A stretch of 64,000 nt of DNA from Dactylonectria macrodidyma (GCA_020744425.1 JAGMUV010000030.1:310001-374000), one strand, 5' to 3'. Numbered from the stretch's first letter, positions 8,782-20,182 are shown. Notes: generated from the sequence alone by a model not told the origin. Numbers and translations are program-made.

Positions 8782-11700
8782 TTAGAGTAAGGAAGAGGAC
8801 GATGGAAAGAGGAAGGAGAAGAAGAACATGATCGAAAGAGGAAGAAGAAGCCGCCATCTGCCACTGAGGGACAACACCATCTTTATAGCTGTGGTCCTCC
8901 CCCTGCCAGCTAGGCGGTCGTGATATTGCGCTTCGCAATCAAAGAAAGCCACCTCAGCAGGCACACTCAGCAGACATGCATCACACCAATCTGAGTTCCG
9001 ATCAAATGGCGCGAAGCTTCTCGCGGTTGGATGGTCATCGTCATTGATTTGGATTTTGTGCCTCTCCGCATGGAGAAGGAGAAGCTCTGATATTTGCGCG
9101 TCTTGACCGCGCTTAGCCCACCAGAGTGGATTTCGGCCAAATCCGTCCTGAGTGTTCAACTGGATATCATCGATAGCAAGCAAAAGTTCCGTAACTTTCG
9201 CATGGCCATTTCTTACTGCGGCAAATAAGGCGGTTGAACCATGCCAATCCACAAGATTAACCGAAAACAGATCCCTAGCAAGGAGGGTTTGAACAACCTG
9301 GTCGTGTCCATGCCTGGAAGCTAGGAACAATGGGCACCGTCCGTTTGCGTCTACTCCAATACGTGTAGTATCAAGTTGATGATCAAGAAGTAGCCGGGTT
9401 ATATCGACGTGTCCAGATTTTGACGCAGAGTGTAGTGGGGTCCATCCATTATTGTTGGCGACTGTCAGATCTGCCCCTTTCTCCAGTAGCAGCTTGACGA
9501 CCTCCAAATGGCCATTGTTGGAAGCCGAGTTGAGCGGGGTCACTCCATCATTGTTGGCAACTGTCAGATCTACCCCTTTCTCCAGTAGCAGCTTAACGAC
9601 CTCCAAATGACCCTTGTTGGAAGCCAAGTTGAGCGGAGTCCATCCATTATTGGTGGCGACTGCCAGATCTGCCCCTTTCTCCAGTAGCAGCTTGACGACC
9701 TCCAAATGGCCATTTAGTGAAGCCGAGTTGAGCGGGGTCACTCCATCATTGTTGGCAACTGTCAGATCTACCCCTTTCTCCAGTAGCAGCTTGACGACCT
9801 CCAAATGGCCATTTAGTGAAGCCGAGTTAAGCGGAGTCCATCCATTATTGGTGGCGACTGTCAGATCTGCCTCTTTCTCCAGTAGCAGCTTGACGACCTC
9901 CAAATGGCCATTGTTGGAAGCCAAGTTGAGCGGGGTCACTCCATCATTGGTGGCGACTGTCAGATCTGCCCCTTTCTCCAGTAGCAGCTTGACGACCTCC
10001 AAATGGCCATTGTTGGAAGCCGAGTTGAGCGGGGTCACTCTATCATTGTTGGCGACTGTCAGATCTGCCTCTTTCTCTAGTAGCAGCTTGACTACTTCCA
10101 AATGACCACTGTCTGAAGCCGAGTTGAGCGGGGTCCATCCATTATTGTTGGCGACTGTCAGATCTGCCCCTTTCTCCAGTAGCAGCTTGACGACCTCCAA
10201 ATGGCCATTTAGTGAAGCCGAGTTAAGCGGAGTCCATCCATTATTGGTGGCGACTGTCAGATCTGCCCCTTTCTCCAGTAGCAGCTTGACGACCTCCAAA
10301 TGGCCATTTAGTGAAGCCGAGTTAAGCGGAGTCCATCCATTATTAGTGGCAACTGTCAGATCTGCCTCTTTCTCCAGTAGCAGCTTGACCACTTCCAAAT
10401 GACCACTGTCTGAAGCCGAGTTGAGCGGGGTCCATCCATCATTGGTGGCGACTGTCAGATCTGCCCCTTTCTCCAGTAGCAGCTTGACGACCTCCAAATG
10501 GCCATTGTTGGAAGCAACATAAAGTGGACTTCTTCCCTTATTACTCGCCATGTTCGGACTAGCCCCTCTCTCGATCAAGTAAGTCACTCCACGCGCCCAC
10601 CCGGTTGACGAAGCTGCCAAGAGCGCCGTTCTCCCCGAGACGTCCACGCCGTCTACGTTTAGCCCCACTTCCCCAATGAGATACGTTAGTGTCCTCATGA
10701 ACCCAAGCAAGGCTGCGTAGAATAGCCGGTTACCGCTTCGGATTTTGCCTTCATATTGCAACATTTGGTCTTGAAAACAGCTGTCGGCTTGCTTTCTCCA
10801 CTGTTCCCAACTTTTGTTCTCAGTGTGGAAGAAAGTGTTCACATAGTCTATCGTCTGCCCTGAGTTGCCGGCATCTTGTTTGATATGCTTATGCCATGAT
10901 GTGATAGCGTAATCTCGAAACGCTTGAAGCACTGGGATCTTCTCTTCGGCTGGTTTTTCTTCCCAAACTTGGTCGAAATTCAGATAGCGAAGACATGTTA
11001 TGGCAAGGATATTGCTTTGCACTGCGTCCTGCCTGGTTCGCAAATTCTCATTGGAAATCAACTGTCCCATTGGAATGAGTTCGTGACAGAGGATGTATTG
11101 CTTGACTGAAAAATGCGTCAGGTGAACAGTCAGGGACGCTGGTTCTGAACCTTGCCCTCGTGTTTCGACCAATGGTCCACAGAGCTCGAGAATCTCTAAT
11201 CGAATATATTTTTCATCGATGGTGTCTGGTAGTTCTTCTTCCGATAACGTCTCGCATTCTTCATCTGTAAGAAGAAGTGCTTCGGTGATCTCCAATATGG
11301 TCATCGGACGCAAAGCGAACGTAGCCCATCGCAAGATCGCCAGGGTTCGGCTTCTGTCCGGTTCTTGAAGGTTGGTAATCCTCATCCAATTCCGATCGTA
11401 CAAATCGGTCAACCTGGTAGGTGCTTGGTCAATTGTTCGATGAAGCGAGCCTACGCTTTTCGTATCGCGGAGTTGTCCTTCGAGGCCTCGGATGCCAAGA
11501 AACATGCTCTCGAATCGGTCCACTATGTGCGACGAGAGCTCATCTCGCTGCAGCTCACTTTTATCCTGTAATTTCTGGTCCACAATACTGCGTGCGAATC
11601 GTGTAGCGTCGTTCTTGACATCGTCGGACCGGATTAGGCAATCGAACAGGGTCCAACTCGTACCGGATTGGCTCATGCGGAGGCCTTCTCGTATTTCCGG

Positions 11701-13044
11701 CTCATCACGGCTTACAATAGCAAGTTGTGATGGTTTGGAGACGGATTGGTTTAGAAATTGGAAGAAATCAATCAGCGACTGTCGATAACTGGCCTTCCAA
11801 TCGTGTCCCGTTCCCGCGCATTCATCAAGGCCATCGACAACGAAGACGCAACCTGGCAAGCTTTGGATCACAGCTTCGAAGAGCTCCTTAATATCTCTAG
11901 GGGAGGCAGGGCGTCTGTCACTGGCGTCCCATCGAGTACGTCCTAGCTCAAAGGCGTCTTTGTTCTGAGCGATTAACTGATGCGTCCAGGCTCGGATGAT
12001 GATAAAAGGGTCTGCACGACTGTCCGAATCAGACGAAAAGAAGTGATAAGCAATGATAGAGTCACTAGATTGTAGGTGTTCGATGATCTTGGTGCAAAGC
12101 ATTGTCTTGCCGTACCCAGCAGGACCATGGATCCAGAGGACTTTTGTGTCGGTGTGATCGGTGTTTTCCCATTCCTGAAATTCTTGACGGTGGAGAATCC
12201 ATTCGCAGGTACCCTTCAATCGTTTCTGAAGGAAATTGGCGTACATGTCTGTTGTTGAGGTGGTACCTAGCCAATGAGGAAGCTCCCTCTTGAACTCGTC
12301 TAGGTTCATCAGAATCGCAATTCTTACGGAGAGGACATAATCGTACCGTTTCTACGCTCTTTATCTGCCATGGATAGATGCTGTACGAGAGAATATAGAG
12401 CTTTATTCAGTCTTGGTTCTGTAATCATCTCGTTAGAAGCGGTGGTGTGACGGTAATCCTTCTGTAACACGCTGATCAACTATACCTAAGCCAGCTTCCG
12501 CAGAGATTGTACCCTGGGCATCAAGAGGCGGTACTAAGTCCCGTAAAGATTGCAACAATTCCGCAACGCTCTGAGTCTGGTAAGAAACCTTGCTCTTGTT
12601 CTGCCAGGCCCATGCCAACCTCGCTTTGCGGGGCATCGAGTCGCGATAATTTTCCAACCTCACTGGTCCTTTCGTGCGACCACGGGGGCCTTGTTGTTGA
12701 GACTGTAGTCCTCCCGATGAAGGCGTCCCATCCAGCAGTTTGCCCTCCGCACTAGGTTCAATGAGTAGAGACTCACGGATGCACTTCACAAGATCGTCAA
12801 CGACTTGACGCACTTTTGGGTCGTCAAGGTTTGGGTGGTGACGATCGTTCAACTGTTTATCGCCATAGCCCACGCTCTCGCACCACTGTCGCAGTAAGAT
12901 CGGGGCCGCGTCGCGTTGAATAAGATGAGGTCGTGACTCGAATCCAGCATTCTTGTAAGAATCGTACATGCCCGTGGCTTCCCGGACCGAAGTCAAGGCG
13001 CCTGCGAGCCCGACTACTCCAATGCCAAGTCCTGCAACTTCCAT
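8782..13044 (-). CDS. HeLo-NACHT-ankyrin NLR protein
   Basis: Predicted cell-death/allorecognition receptor. Model: exons 13044-12513, 12418-12347 and 12299-8782 (introns of 94 and 47 bp; the first has a CTAAC branch point and CAG acceptor). The phases close exactly to 1373 aa. Residues 1 to about 177 form a HeLo-type helical domain (MEVAGLGIGVVGLAGAL, SYKNAGFESR, LLRQWCESVG, HHPNLDDP), the membrane-targeting execution module of HET-S-like proteins. NACHT follows, with Walker A GPAGYGKT (about 260-267) and Walker B VFVVDGLDEC (about 353-362). A helical region ends near 790, then come ankyrin repeats, 11 of them near-identical (802-1164) and three diverged. The C-terminus has CDACLLSVPAE...FFDC, resembling the start of a ZZ-like zinc finger, but ends in a hydrophobic serine-rich tail, so the finger looks decayed. 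ATG 13044 was chosen because it starts the HeLo domain. Splice sites lack transcript support. Confidence 0.85.
9412..10500 (-). repeat. Eleven tandem 99-bp ankyrin-repeat units
   Basis: The coding strand carries 11 consecutive 33-codon units, each starting HLEVVKLLLEK. The first and last copies of the same DNA motif are exactly 990 bp apart, so there are no indels. Differences between units cluster at few positions: G/E and A/V after LLLEK, T/A after DL, T/N, N/D, G/R and W/V before TPL, N/H and S/L after it, and the two residues before the closing Gly. These are the turn and inner-helix positions that contact ligands in ankyrin proteins, while the framework is almost invariant. This pattern is known from fungal NLR genes that diversify by repeat shuffling. 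Confidence 0.95.
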
Positions 13045-14408
13045 GGCCGTGATGTTGCTTGGGTGCACGATGCCGACTCGAACGGTACAGAAAGAGAGAT
13101 ATGTCACGAGATGTCTTGTACACGCCTATATGCTGAGGCAAAGACATGAGGGCCAAAGGTTGCGAGGATGGGGAGGAGTGAAAGCGAAAGTTCAATGGGC
13201 AGAGCTGTCAGACAGACCGATAGAAAGGCTAGCTGTACATAAGGCCGGATGGGCCGGACTGATGTAGTGTTTTTCCTTCGAACCTAGAAAGAGACTTCAA
13301 ACCTAGTCCACCCTCAACAACCTAGATAGACGGCTTGTGACGGCATTATCAGTCCAAGGGTGTTCGGATCAGCCGGATCCCTAGGGATAAATAGCTAGCT
13401 TTCTTCCCCCTAGACAGAAGGAAAAGACAAGATCTTCCATCGTCACCAACCATTCCATCCCGTTTGATAAGAGCCTGGTCGGCAATATTGTGGCTGGGCG
13501 AGAATTACAACTACAACAGCCAATCCGTTTGGACGTGTCTCACGTGTCTCGTGACAAGGCAGACAGCCCTCGGCGGCAGGCGGAAAGTGAGATGGTCCCC
13601 ACCTATCACAGCCACTCGGATAAGATGTCGAGTGTGAATATACCGCACAAAAGTCATAAAACGTGGAGCGATGGGGTCTAGCACAATAATCGCGTATGGA
13701 GTGGACAGAGAAAAGAAAACTGATCATGCACAGCTTCGTTGGGCACAACCTCACGAGTCAGAGCGCTCGGCCGGTTGGATGTGGCGCGGTGCAGGCATAT
13801 GCAAGATGACATGGCGGGGTACTGCCTCCTGCTTTGGCCGCATCGTAGCCAATCGAGCTGGAGACGCAGCACTGTCTGTTGAATCTAGGATTGAATCTAG
13901 GAGGGGCGCAGTCTCGGGCTGAGAGGTGGAAAGCAAGGCGTATTTGGTATTGCAGCTATTATCCAAACCAGCACGTAGTCCAATACATCCATGGCGAGGC
14001 AGCCTACGGAGAGTTTGGTAATTTTAGCCAGGCGGGCACGCGGCCAGAGACGCGCGATCAGGACGCCCACAGTGCCGAATGTCTTTTGACTTCATATGCT
14101 TCGCCCCACAGGGATCTCGCCCCCGCCGCAATGACACACCTCCGTACCTAGGTTGAGACAGCTTGACACAGCACGAGGCTCACTGTACGCTTCGAAGTAG
14201 AGAGCATCTGCCCATTCGTTACCCCTGCCCTCAAAGTTTGCAGCTCTGGGATTTGTTCCACCATCAACACTGATGGCACAGGCGAGAACGCATATGTAAA
14301 GGGTACAGAGCTTCTGGATGGTGTCGGCTTGAACATCCCCCCTGGCAAGGTCTATCTTACAGTCACTGTCGGCGAGTAGGCTCCTTCTCATTTCTCGATG
14401 GCTAGGAC
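13045..14408. other. Intergenic, no gene recognised
   Basis: This holds the promoter side of the HeLo-NACHT-ANK gene and then 1.3 kb in which I see no coding region. Short overlapping open frames at 13.4-14.4 kb on both strands lack any family motif. The stretch ends in a run of six C residues at the start of the repeat shared with 26.2 kb. Confidence 0.45.
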
Positions 14409-14564
14409 GCCCCCCGCCAACATTTGCAAGGTTGATGGGAAATGTGATTAATATGTATCGTTCGAATGAGAAAGAAAAGGCAAAATTCCGAGTATAGGTA
14501 TGGTGATCTAATGGCTTGATTTGATGAAGTTGTGGCCGAGTTCACATGTAGGGTTAAGTAGGCT
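14409..14564 (+). repeat. Dispersed repeat, copy 1 (pair with 26238-26400)
   Basis: About 155 bp here closely match 26238-26400 in the same orientation. Both begin in a C run, share CATTTGCAA, then AATGAGAAAGAAAAGGCAAA, GATGGCTTGATTTGATGA and GTTGTGGCCGAGTTCACATG, and end at the same point after GTTAAGTAGGCT. The sharp common end implies the terminus of a transposable element. Here that end abuts the truncated P450 directly. Confidence 0.8.
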
Positions 14565-15543
14565 TAGTAACGCAGCCTCCGTCCAAGGCCAGGCCCTAAA
14601 CCCCAGTCCATCGTCTACTGAGAAAGCACAGCTCCCTTGATCACTCCTAAGCAACGCCGAAGTTATGGGAAATACCTTCATCTTCATTCTCGCCGGACAC
14701 GAAACTACCACTAACTCAATCCACTTCTCCGCCCTCCACCTAGCCATGAACCCCGCCTCCCAAGTCAGCTTACACAAAGATATCGATGAGAATTTCGGCA
14801 CCGGAGATCCCGACGAATGGAACTACGAAGAAGCTATCAACAAGCTCTTCAGCGGCATGGTTGGCGCGACCTTTAACGAGCTCCTCCGCATCATGCCCCC
14901 GGCAATCAACATTCCGAAATCCGTAACCCAGACCCAAGATCAAGTGATCACCTCAGGCAGCCAGGAATACACCCTCCCCAAGGGCACCTATATCAGCCTG
15001 AACGTTATCGGCGTCCAACGTAACCCCAATCACTGGCCGACAAAGCCCAGCAAGCGCACGAACAAGTGCAACGACCTCGACGACTTTATACCCGAGCGGT
15101 GGTTCAGGTGCGACGCGAAAGCAGATACGAGAAATCCCGATGACTCGGGAGACGAGGGCGACAATGATCTTGGCGCTTATACGGGTACATCTAACGCTAC
15201 GAATCTGTTTCGTCCCGTTAGGGGGTCTTTTATTCCATTCTCAGAAGGCCCGCGCTCGTGTTTCGGCCGCCATATCGCTCAGACTGAGGTGGCGGCTGTC
15301 CTCGCAACCATCTTTCAGCGATACACAGTTGAGCTAGATGTCAGTTCTTGGGCAAGCGATGACGAGGTCAGGAGGATGGGATCCAAAGAGAAGAAGGTGC
15401 TGTATGGGAAGGCGGTGAGAAGGGCGGAGGAGACGTTGAAGACGGCCAGCATGAGGCTTACGTTCAAGTTGCATGATCAGCCGAGGTTTGTGCCCATGAA
15501 GCTTGTGCCAAGGGGCAGGGAGCGGTTTGTGGGTTTTGTATAG
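14565..15543 (+). pseudogene. 5'-truncated cytochrome P450 relic
   Basis: This is the C-terminal ~60% of a fungal cytochrome P450 (membrane haem mono-oxygenase). Visible elements are the I-helix AGHETTTNS (oxygen activation), the K-helix ExxR as NELLR, a PERW-type motif (FIPERWF), and the haem-binding loop FIPFSEGPRSCFGRH with the axial Cys. After ATG 14665 the frame is open for 292 aa. P450-like sequence continues upstream in the same frame to about 14565 through an in-frame TGA at 14638-14640, then stops abruptly at the repeat end. About 200 N-terminal residues, including the membrane anchor, are missing. Insertion or deletion linked to the adjoining repeat is the likely cause. A cryptic intron around the TGA is possible but would not restore the N-terminus. 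Confidence 0.82.
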
Positions 15544-16579
15544 GAGTCTGCTAAGGCTGTGATGGGTCACTGAGTTTGGCACTGTTTTGTTGGATCTGAG
15601 ATGACTCAGATATTGAAAGACAATGCATTTAGCACCACAGCGACATCCTTCCTACTAACTGCGCCTATTAGTTACTATAGAGTTTTCCCCTTTAACGTCA
15701 AGCCGGACCGTCGGCAGCTGATCCCTTCCTAACTTTTATCCCTGAAGTTTTAACACTTAACCCCGGGCTGTTCCCTAATTATTGGAGATAGTGGACTGTG
15801 TTTAGCAGAGGTAGTAATAAGGTAAGAGATTTTTAATAGGTGGAGAAAGTTCCCAGAAAGTGAAGTTGTAAGACCCTTTGTGCGAAAAAAAAATTGGCCT
15901 CTCAGAGACGCAGATAACAGATATAGCCACTCCAGTACCTATACTAATTTATCACGTAGCGACGGAACTGGAACGCAGTCACACTCTCCAGCACATACTA
16001 CATACGAAAAAGCTAAGCAAAAGAGACTAACAGAGCCGGCATAAGAGAGATCTCTAGAGAAGAGCGCAGGACGGACAAGACAGTCAGCAACTAATGCCAG
16101 CGAACTACTACGAGAAGCGCCAACGGTGATGCTTAGGAAGCCAGAAGTATCGTGGATTTAGCTGTAGTGATGGTCCCAAAGGTGTTTGGAGTGTTACGAA
16201 TCCTCTGGTGCGAACTTGGCAAACCACAGGGCATCAGTCATGGACTATCCTCCCACAGTATGGATGCATGCTTGTGGGATAGGAGAAATGAGCTTGCTAA
16301 ACAGAGCACAGAAGGCAGGTGCCTAAGCGATCACATACGCCTTTCCAACAACGGCGACTGAGGTAGCGGAAGCAGAGTCGGTCATCCCCACGATGGGGGA
16401 ACGCCATAGTCTACGCTAAGCTTTACAACAGTCTGCACACTTATTTAAAGACGCATCCCTAGCAGACCTTACTATAGCAGATTAATCTCTGCTTATACAC
16501 AGATTTAAGGTCATCAGACTAATAACAACGCTAAGATTCTCTTTATATAGCCATGACACATTAGAGCATTTGAAGTCAA
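15544..16579. other. Intergenic, no gene recognised
   Basis: About 1 kb downstream of the P450 relic and of the glycosyltransferase stop codon. I see no coding region, element ends or RNA gene. A short A run occurs at about 15885-15892. Confidence 0.45.
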
Positions 16580-17774
16580 TCATAGCCCTGCTTCAACCCA
16601 CTTTCTAATAGATAACTTGACAGCTTTAAGAAACCAACAGAAAGCTAAGGTAACAATCCAGTAGAGAATTCTATAGATAAATAACAACACCTTATTGAGA
16701 GCATAAATGCCAACGATAACTGCCATCGTGCCTAGAATGAACCAAACTAACGGTTTATCTGCAAGCCATTTTAATACGCGAGCGTCTCCTCCATGCCAGG
16801 TGGCCGTTTGGAGGTCGGTGATATAGGGCCTCAGATGAGTTGAATTGATGACCTGTACTGTTGGTGAGGGTAACGACGGCAGCCCATATAAGTACTCCGC
16901 TGTCGCTAGAGTAATAAAAAGCGGTCCAGTGGACACCATGATCGCAGCGTAGGGTTGCAGTCGAGCCCAGAACCGGGTGAGTCGGTGGAAAGTAGGCAGT
17001 CGAGAGATCGCTGATGCGAATGCGGGATGTTTCGCGGATGATATCATGATGTCGTTGGTAATCCCGGTAGGTAAGGTAGCTTCAAATAAAGAGTTATGGG
17101 ATAGATTGGTCTCGATTTGGTCGATCGGGAAGGCTTGGTGGCACATGGTATCCATATCAAGGTAGATTCCTCCATAGTGATAAAGAACAAAGTACCGGAT
17201 AGCATCTGCCCGTTGGATAGGGAATGGGTAGTTATCCCAAGTATCCAAGAACCAGGGGTATTCGGATTGGAGAAAGTCGCGAGCTCGCTTGTCGGTCCAG
17301 AGCTACAGAGTCGGTAGTTAGAGGCTGGTATTCCCATGGATGTCATTCGCTTCGACATACCTTATACTCAAAACCGGAGTACGCTTTGATGCAACTCTGT
17401 TGCGACCCAGCCCAGATCTTGGGGATTGTCTCGTTTTTGCAAGTTTGATGAAAAATCCGCGGCATCTGGTTTACCAGATGAACGGGTTCTGATCGATCAT
17501 CACCAGTCACGGTGACATGGGCACTGAACATCTCCTTGTTATGGCGTAATAGGGAAAAGAGAGGAGAAAGGAACCAAAGTAACAGGCCAAAGAGTGCCAA
17601 GTCCGCCAGAATGAGACATACTACAGTCCGTCCTAGTCTTGTAAATCTTAGGTACTTCTCCAGCCGCCGTCCAAGACATTCGGGGTCCCGTTCTTGGAGT
17701 TGGCCCTCCTCCTCGTCATCGAGTTTCTCATAGTCGACAAGTCGAGTTGCCAGGCGGCGGAGGTATTGTCGCAT
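16580..17774 (-). CDS. SUR1/CSH1-like glycosyltransferase (Gly_transf_sug, OCH1 superfamily)
   Basis: Predicted type II Golgi membrane mannosyltransferase. The best fit is the catalytic subunit of mannosyl-inositolphosphoceramide synthase, which mannosylates inositol phosphoceramide. Exons are 17774-17361 and 17302-16580, with a 58-bp intron (GTATGT donor, CTAAC branch, TAG acceptor), giving 377 aa. A single N-terminal TM segment (CLILADLALFGLLLWFL) is followed by MPRIFHQTCKNETIP, the usual opening of the glycosyltransferase-sugar domain. Next come RADAIRYFVLYHYGGIYLDMD with the DxD metal-binding motif at about 187-189, and two C-terminal hydrophobic helices (VWFILGTMAVIVGIY and a longer one). 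ATG 17774 is used because the upstream extension begins with TTG. A general OCH1-type enzyme acting on glycoprotein is the alternative. Confidence 0.88.
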
Positions 17775-17964
17775 CGTTGTTGTTTCAGAAGAGCGGTACG
17801 CTGAGGAAGAATTACGACTGAAGAGCTGCAAGCGTCCGAAACATGGAGCTATATAAATCGACCCATTTGCACAGCTAAGTTCAAGACGCTCTTTCAGCTT
17901 CGTACTTATACAATTGATAACTTGGCTCTTGTATCACATAAAGTCCGCCCAGCTTCGCGTTTTC

Positions 17965-18060
17965 CCGTGTCTTAATCCGCGTCCTACTCCGTGTCTTATT
18001 CCGTGTCTTATTCCGTGTCTTATTCCGTGTCTTATTCCGTGTCTTAGTCCGTGTCCGCGT
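17965..18060. repeat. 12-bp minisatellite, eight units
   Basis: Eight head-to-tail 12-bp units of consensus CCGTGTCTTATT. Four central copies (17989-18036) are identical and the outer ones carry 1-4 changes. It lies between the 3' end of the Zn2Cys6 gene and the 5' end of the glycosyltransferase, both on the minus strand, so it sits in the upstream region of the latter. The repeated peptide read from one frame (RHGI) is a by-product. Confidence 0.95.
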
Positions 18061-18148
18061 TGATTTAGCGGGTCACTGGTAGGCGAGAGCCCTGTAAACC
18101 GCGTAACATTTGACTCCGCCACTGAATCCACTTGATTTTAGGGCTATT

Positions 18149-20182
18149 TTAGGGCTCCAACATCTCTGAGAAGCCAACAGGGTCCGTAAAGAGGAATGTG
18201 CTTATGTCCAATTCCGGACTTTGATACCAACCGAATTGTCCGACCCAGCCATCTTGTGATGACATCAGGTCGTCGACCAGAACATGATTATTGTCCATGA
18301 CGTGCGACGATTGGTTGGTCACTTCTTGCATTGCCTTATTAGCCGCCCCCTGCTCGATTTGAGCAAAGTACCACTGCTCAAGTCTCCTCACTCGCTCGGA
18401 TAAGCCATGGAACGGGCAAAAATCGCAGGCCACAAAGTCCGGCCCCGAAGCAAGCGCTGCCTCCAGGCGGAGGGCAATTTGGCGGAGGGTGTGAGGTATA
18501 TCCAGGAGGTTTCGTAGATGCTGGGTGAGACCTGAGATACCGTCCTTTGCGGCTAAAAGATCAAGCCGCACTGCTAATGAAAGCCCGCAATAGATGACTA
18601 TCCAGCCGATGTTTGACATTGCAAATTCTTCTCCCTGTGGGAGGACAAGTGCCACGCTGATGAGTGAGCGAACCGCGGATATGCTAGAGGAAAGCCAATG
18701 CAAGAGAGGCGCATATTGGTCCGGTTGGGTTGGAGCGTCGTGGAACTTGTCAAGCCCAAAAGGAGTCCCGCTTGGAGATGCCTGACTGAGAAGCAGTTCT
18801 AGCAAATGAAACTGCAACAGAAAAGTGACTGTAAAGAATTAGACAAAAAAAAACGTCTCGCATGACAAAAAGCTTTAGACTTACGGCTTGTACTCAAAGA
18901 GAAGGGCCAAGTGGACTTCATTTCCGCAAAATCTTGTACAAGCTTCTGAACCTCCACCTCGAACTGCACAACATCGTTGGTGGTGGAGGTTTTGCCGACA
19001 AGGTCTTCGACCTTTTCGGTGAGACACTGCAGTTGAATGATGTAGACGAGACGTTTGTCGGTTGCGCTTTGGTTCTGAAGAGCAAGATCCTCGCAGCAGC
19101 TCAATATGTAAGGTGAGAAGGAGAAGTGACGCGATTTCTGAAGCACGATTGAGGAGCTTTCAGATGTCAGTACGTCATTCCCATATACGACATCATGGGT
19201 TCACTTGCCTGGATGATAGATAGTAGACGCCGGCTAGCGCTCTCTTCTCATCAGGACCCCAGTCTGGTTTGTTTTTGTCCATCCCGCCATGAATATCCCA
19301 CAAGCTCGGCTTCCTGAATAGTCGTTAGCATTTGGTCACTAATGCGGATGAAGGATTAGAATACCTGGGTCTGTCTAGTCGCAAGTCGCAAACAATGCTC
19401 GTGGCTAAGTGAAGATGTTGCGTATACCTCTTAGGTCGAGGGTTGAAGTGTGCCCTGTATTGTTTTAGTGCCGAATTTCTGCTCCAAGTGGAATAGGAGC
19501 TCACCAAGCAAGGTGGATGAGAAGCCCTTGCAGCAAATCTAGATCGTTGATATAGCCGTTGACCATTCTTGCTGCCACCACTTGGTTGAATAGGAGGCCC
19601 AGCTCCAGTTGAACTAGTGGTTCCGAATGTGCGGCAGCAGCTAAAGCCGCCAAACAAACACAAGGTCGTTCCTTGTTCAACTCATCGGCGGGTAGATCCT
19701 CCGGCAACACGACAAACGGAAAATGGGGCATCATCCTCGTTCTGAACCAATTGATGAGATTGGTAGCGAATTCGACAGATATAATTTCCCTTTCAAAAGG
19801 ATCCAGCGACGCATTTCTGTTAATTATGTCGATGTTTCCTTTTGAAGTAGACGTTCTGGCACCCGGACTTAATGGTGACTTGGACATTATGCTGGAGCTT
19901 GTCCTTACTTCCACTCTGCTGTCCAAGTTAGCAATTTCTAATTCAATTGTGCTATACGTAATCTTCTCGAATCTTTTCAGGTTAAACATACTTCCGTCGG
20001 CTGGCTTTTGGACGGCGGCGAGCTGGTTTAAAGACACACTCCTTGCCGAGCCGCAAACATCGGTCGCAAATGCCCGACTCTTGTGTTTTCTCGCAGCGTA
20101 TCTTGGCATGGAAACATGTCTGACATGTTTTCAGTACATAGCCACTGGCTGGCAATTGAGATTGGTCTGATGCACGACTCAT
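18149..20182 (-). CDS. Zn2Cys6 transcription factor with fungal_trans domain
   Basis: Nuclear regulator, predicted 583 aa from six exons: 20182-19992, 19918-19505, 19454-19365, 19313-19209, 19156-18885 and 18828-18149 (introns of 73, 50, 51, 52 and 56 bp). All phases close. The N-terminus carries the binuclear cluster with Cys at 20, 23, 30, 39, 42 and 49 (CQTCFHAKIRC then CDRCLRLGKEC), followed by a basic linker. The middle region matches the fungal-specific transcription factor domain: PHFPFVVLP, FNPRPKRYTQHLHLA, DEKRALAGVYYLSS and SRHFSFSPYI. Intron 4 uses a GCAAGT donor (GC-AG), needed for the frame to fit. ATG 20182 is used because the upstream extension starts with TTG. Target genes are unknown; the nearest metabolic gene is the P450 relic, so no live cluster is implied. 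Confidence 0.9.

Noticed and set aside
9614..10402. Two long plus-strand open frames antisense to the ankyrin array, with repeated SGVHPLLVAT and FSSSSLTTSK units
   Set aside because: They are mirror readings of the 99-bp repeats (a multiple of 3, so any frame without a stop in one unit stays open) and have no start context, homology or independent support.
17934..18131. Repeated RHGI peptide frame
   Set aside because: Produced by the 12-bp minisatellite; no gene context.
14409..20182. Secondary-metabolite cluster (P450 plus Zn2Cys6 regulator)
   Set aside because: The P450 is truncated, no backbone synthase is present, and the glycosyltransferase between them is a sphingolipid-type gene.
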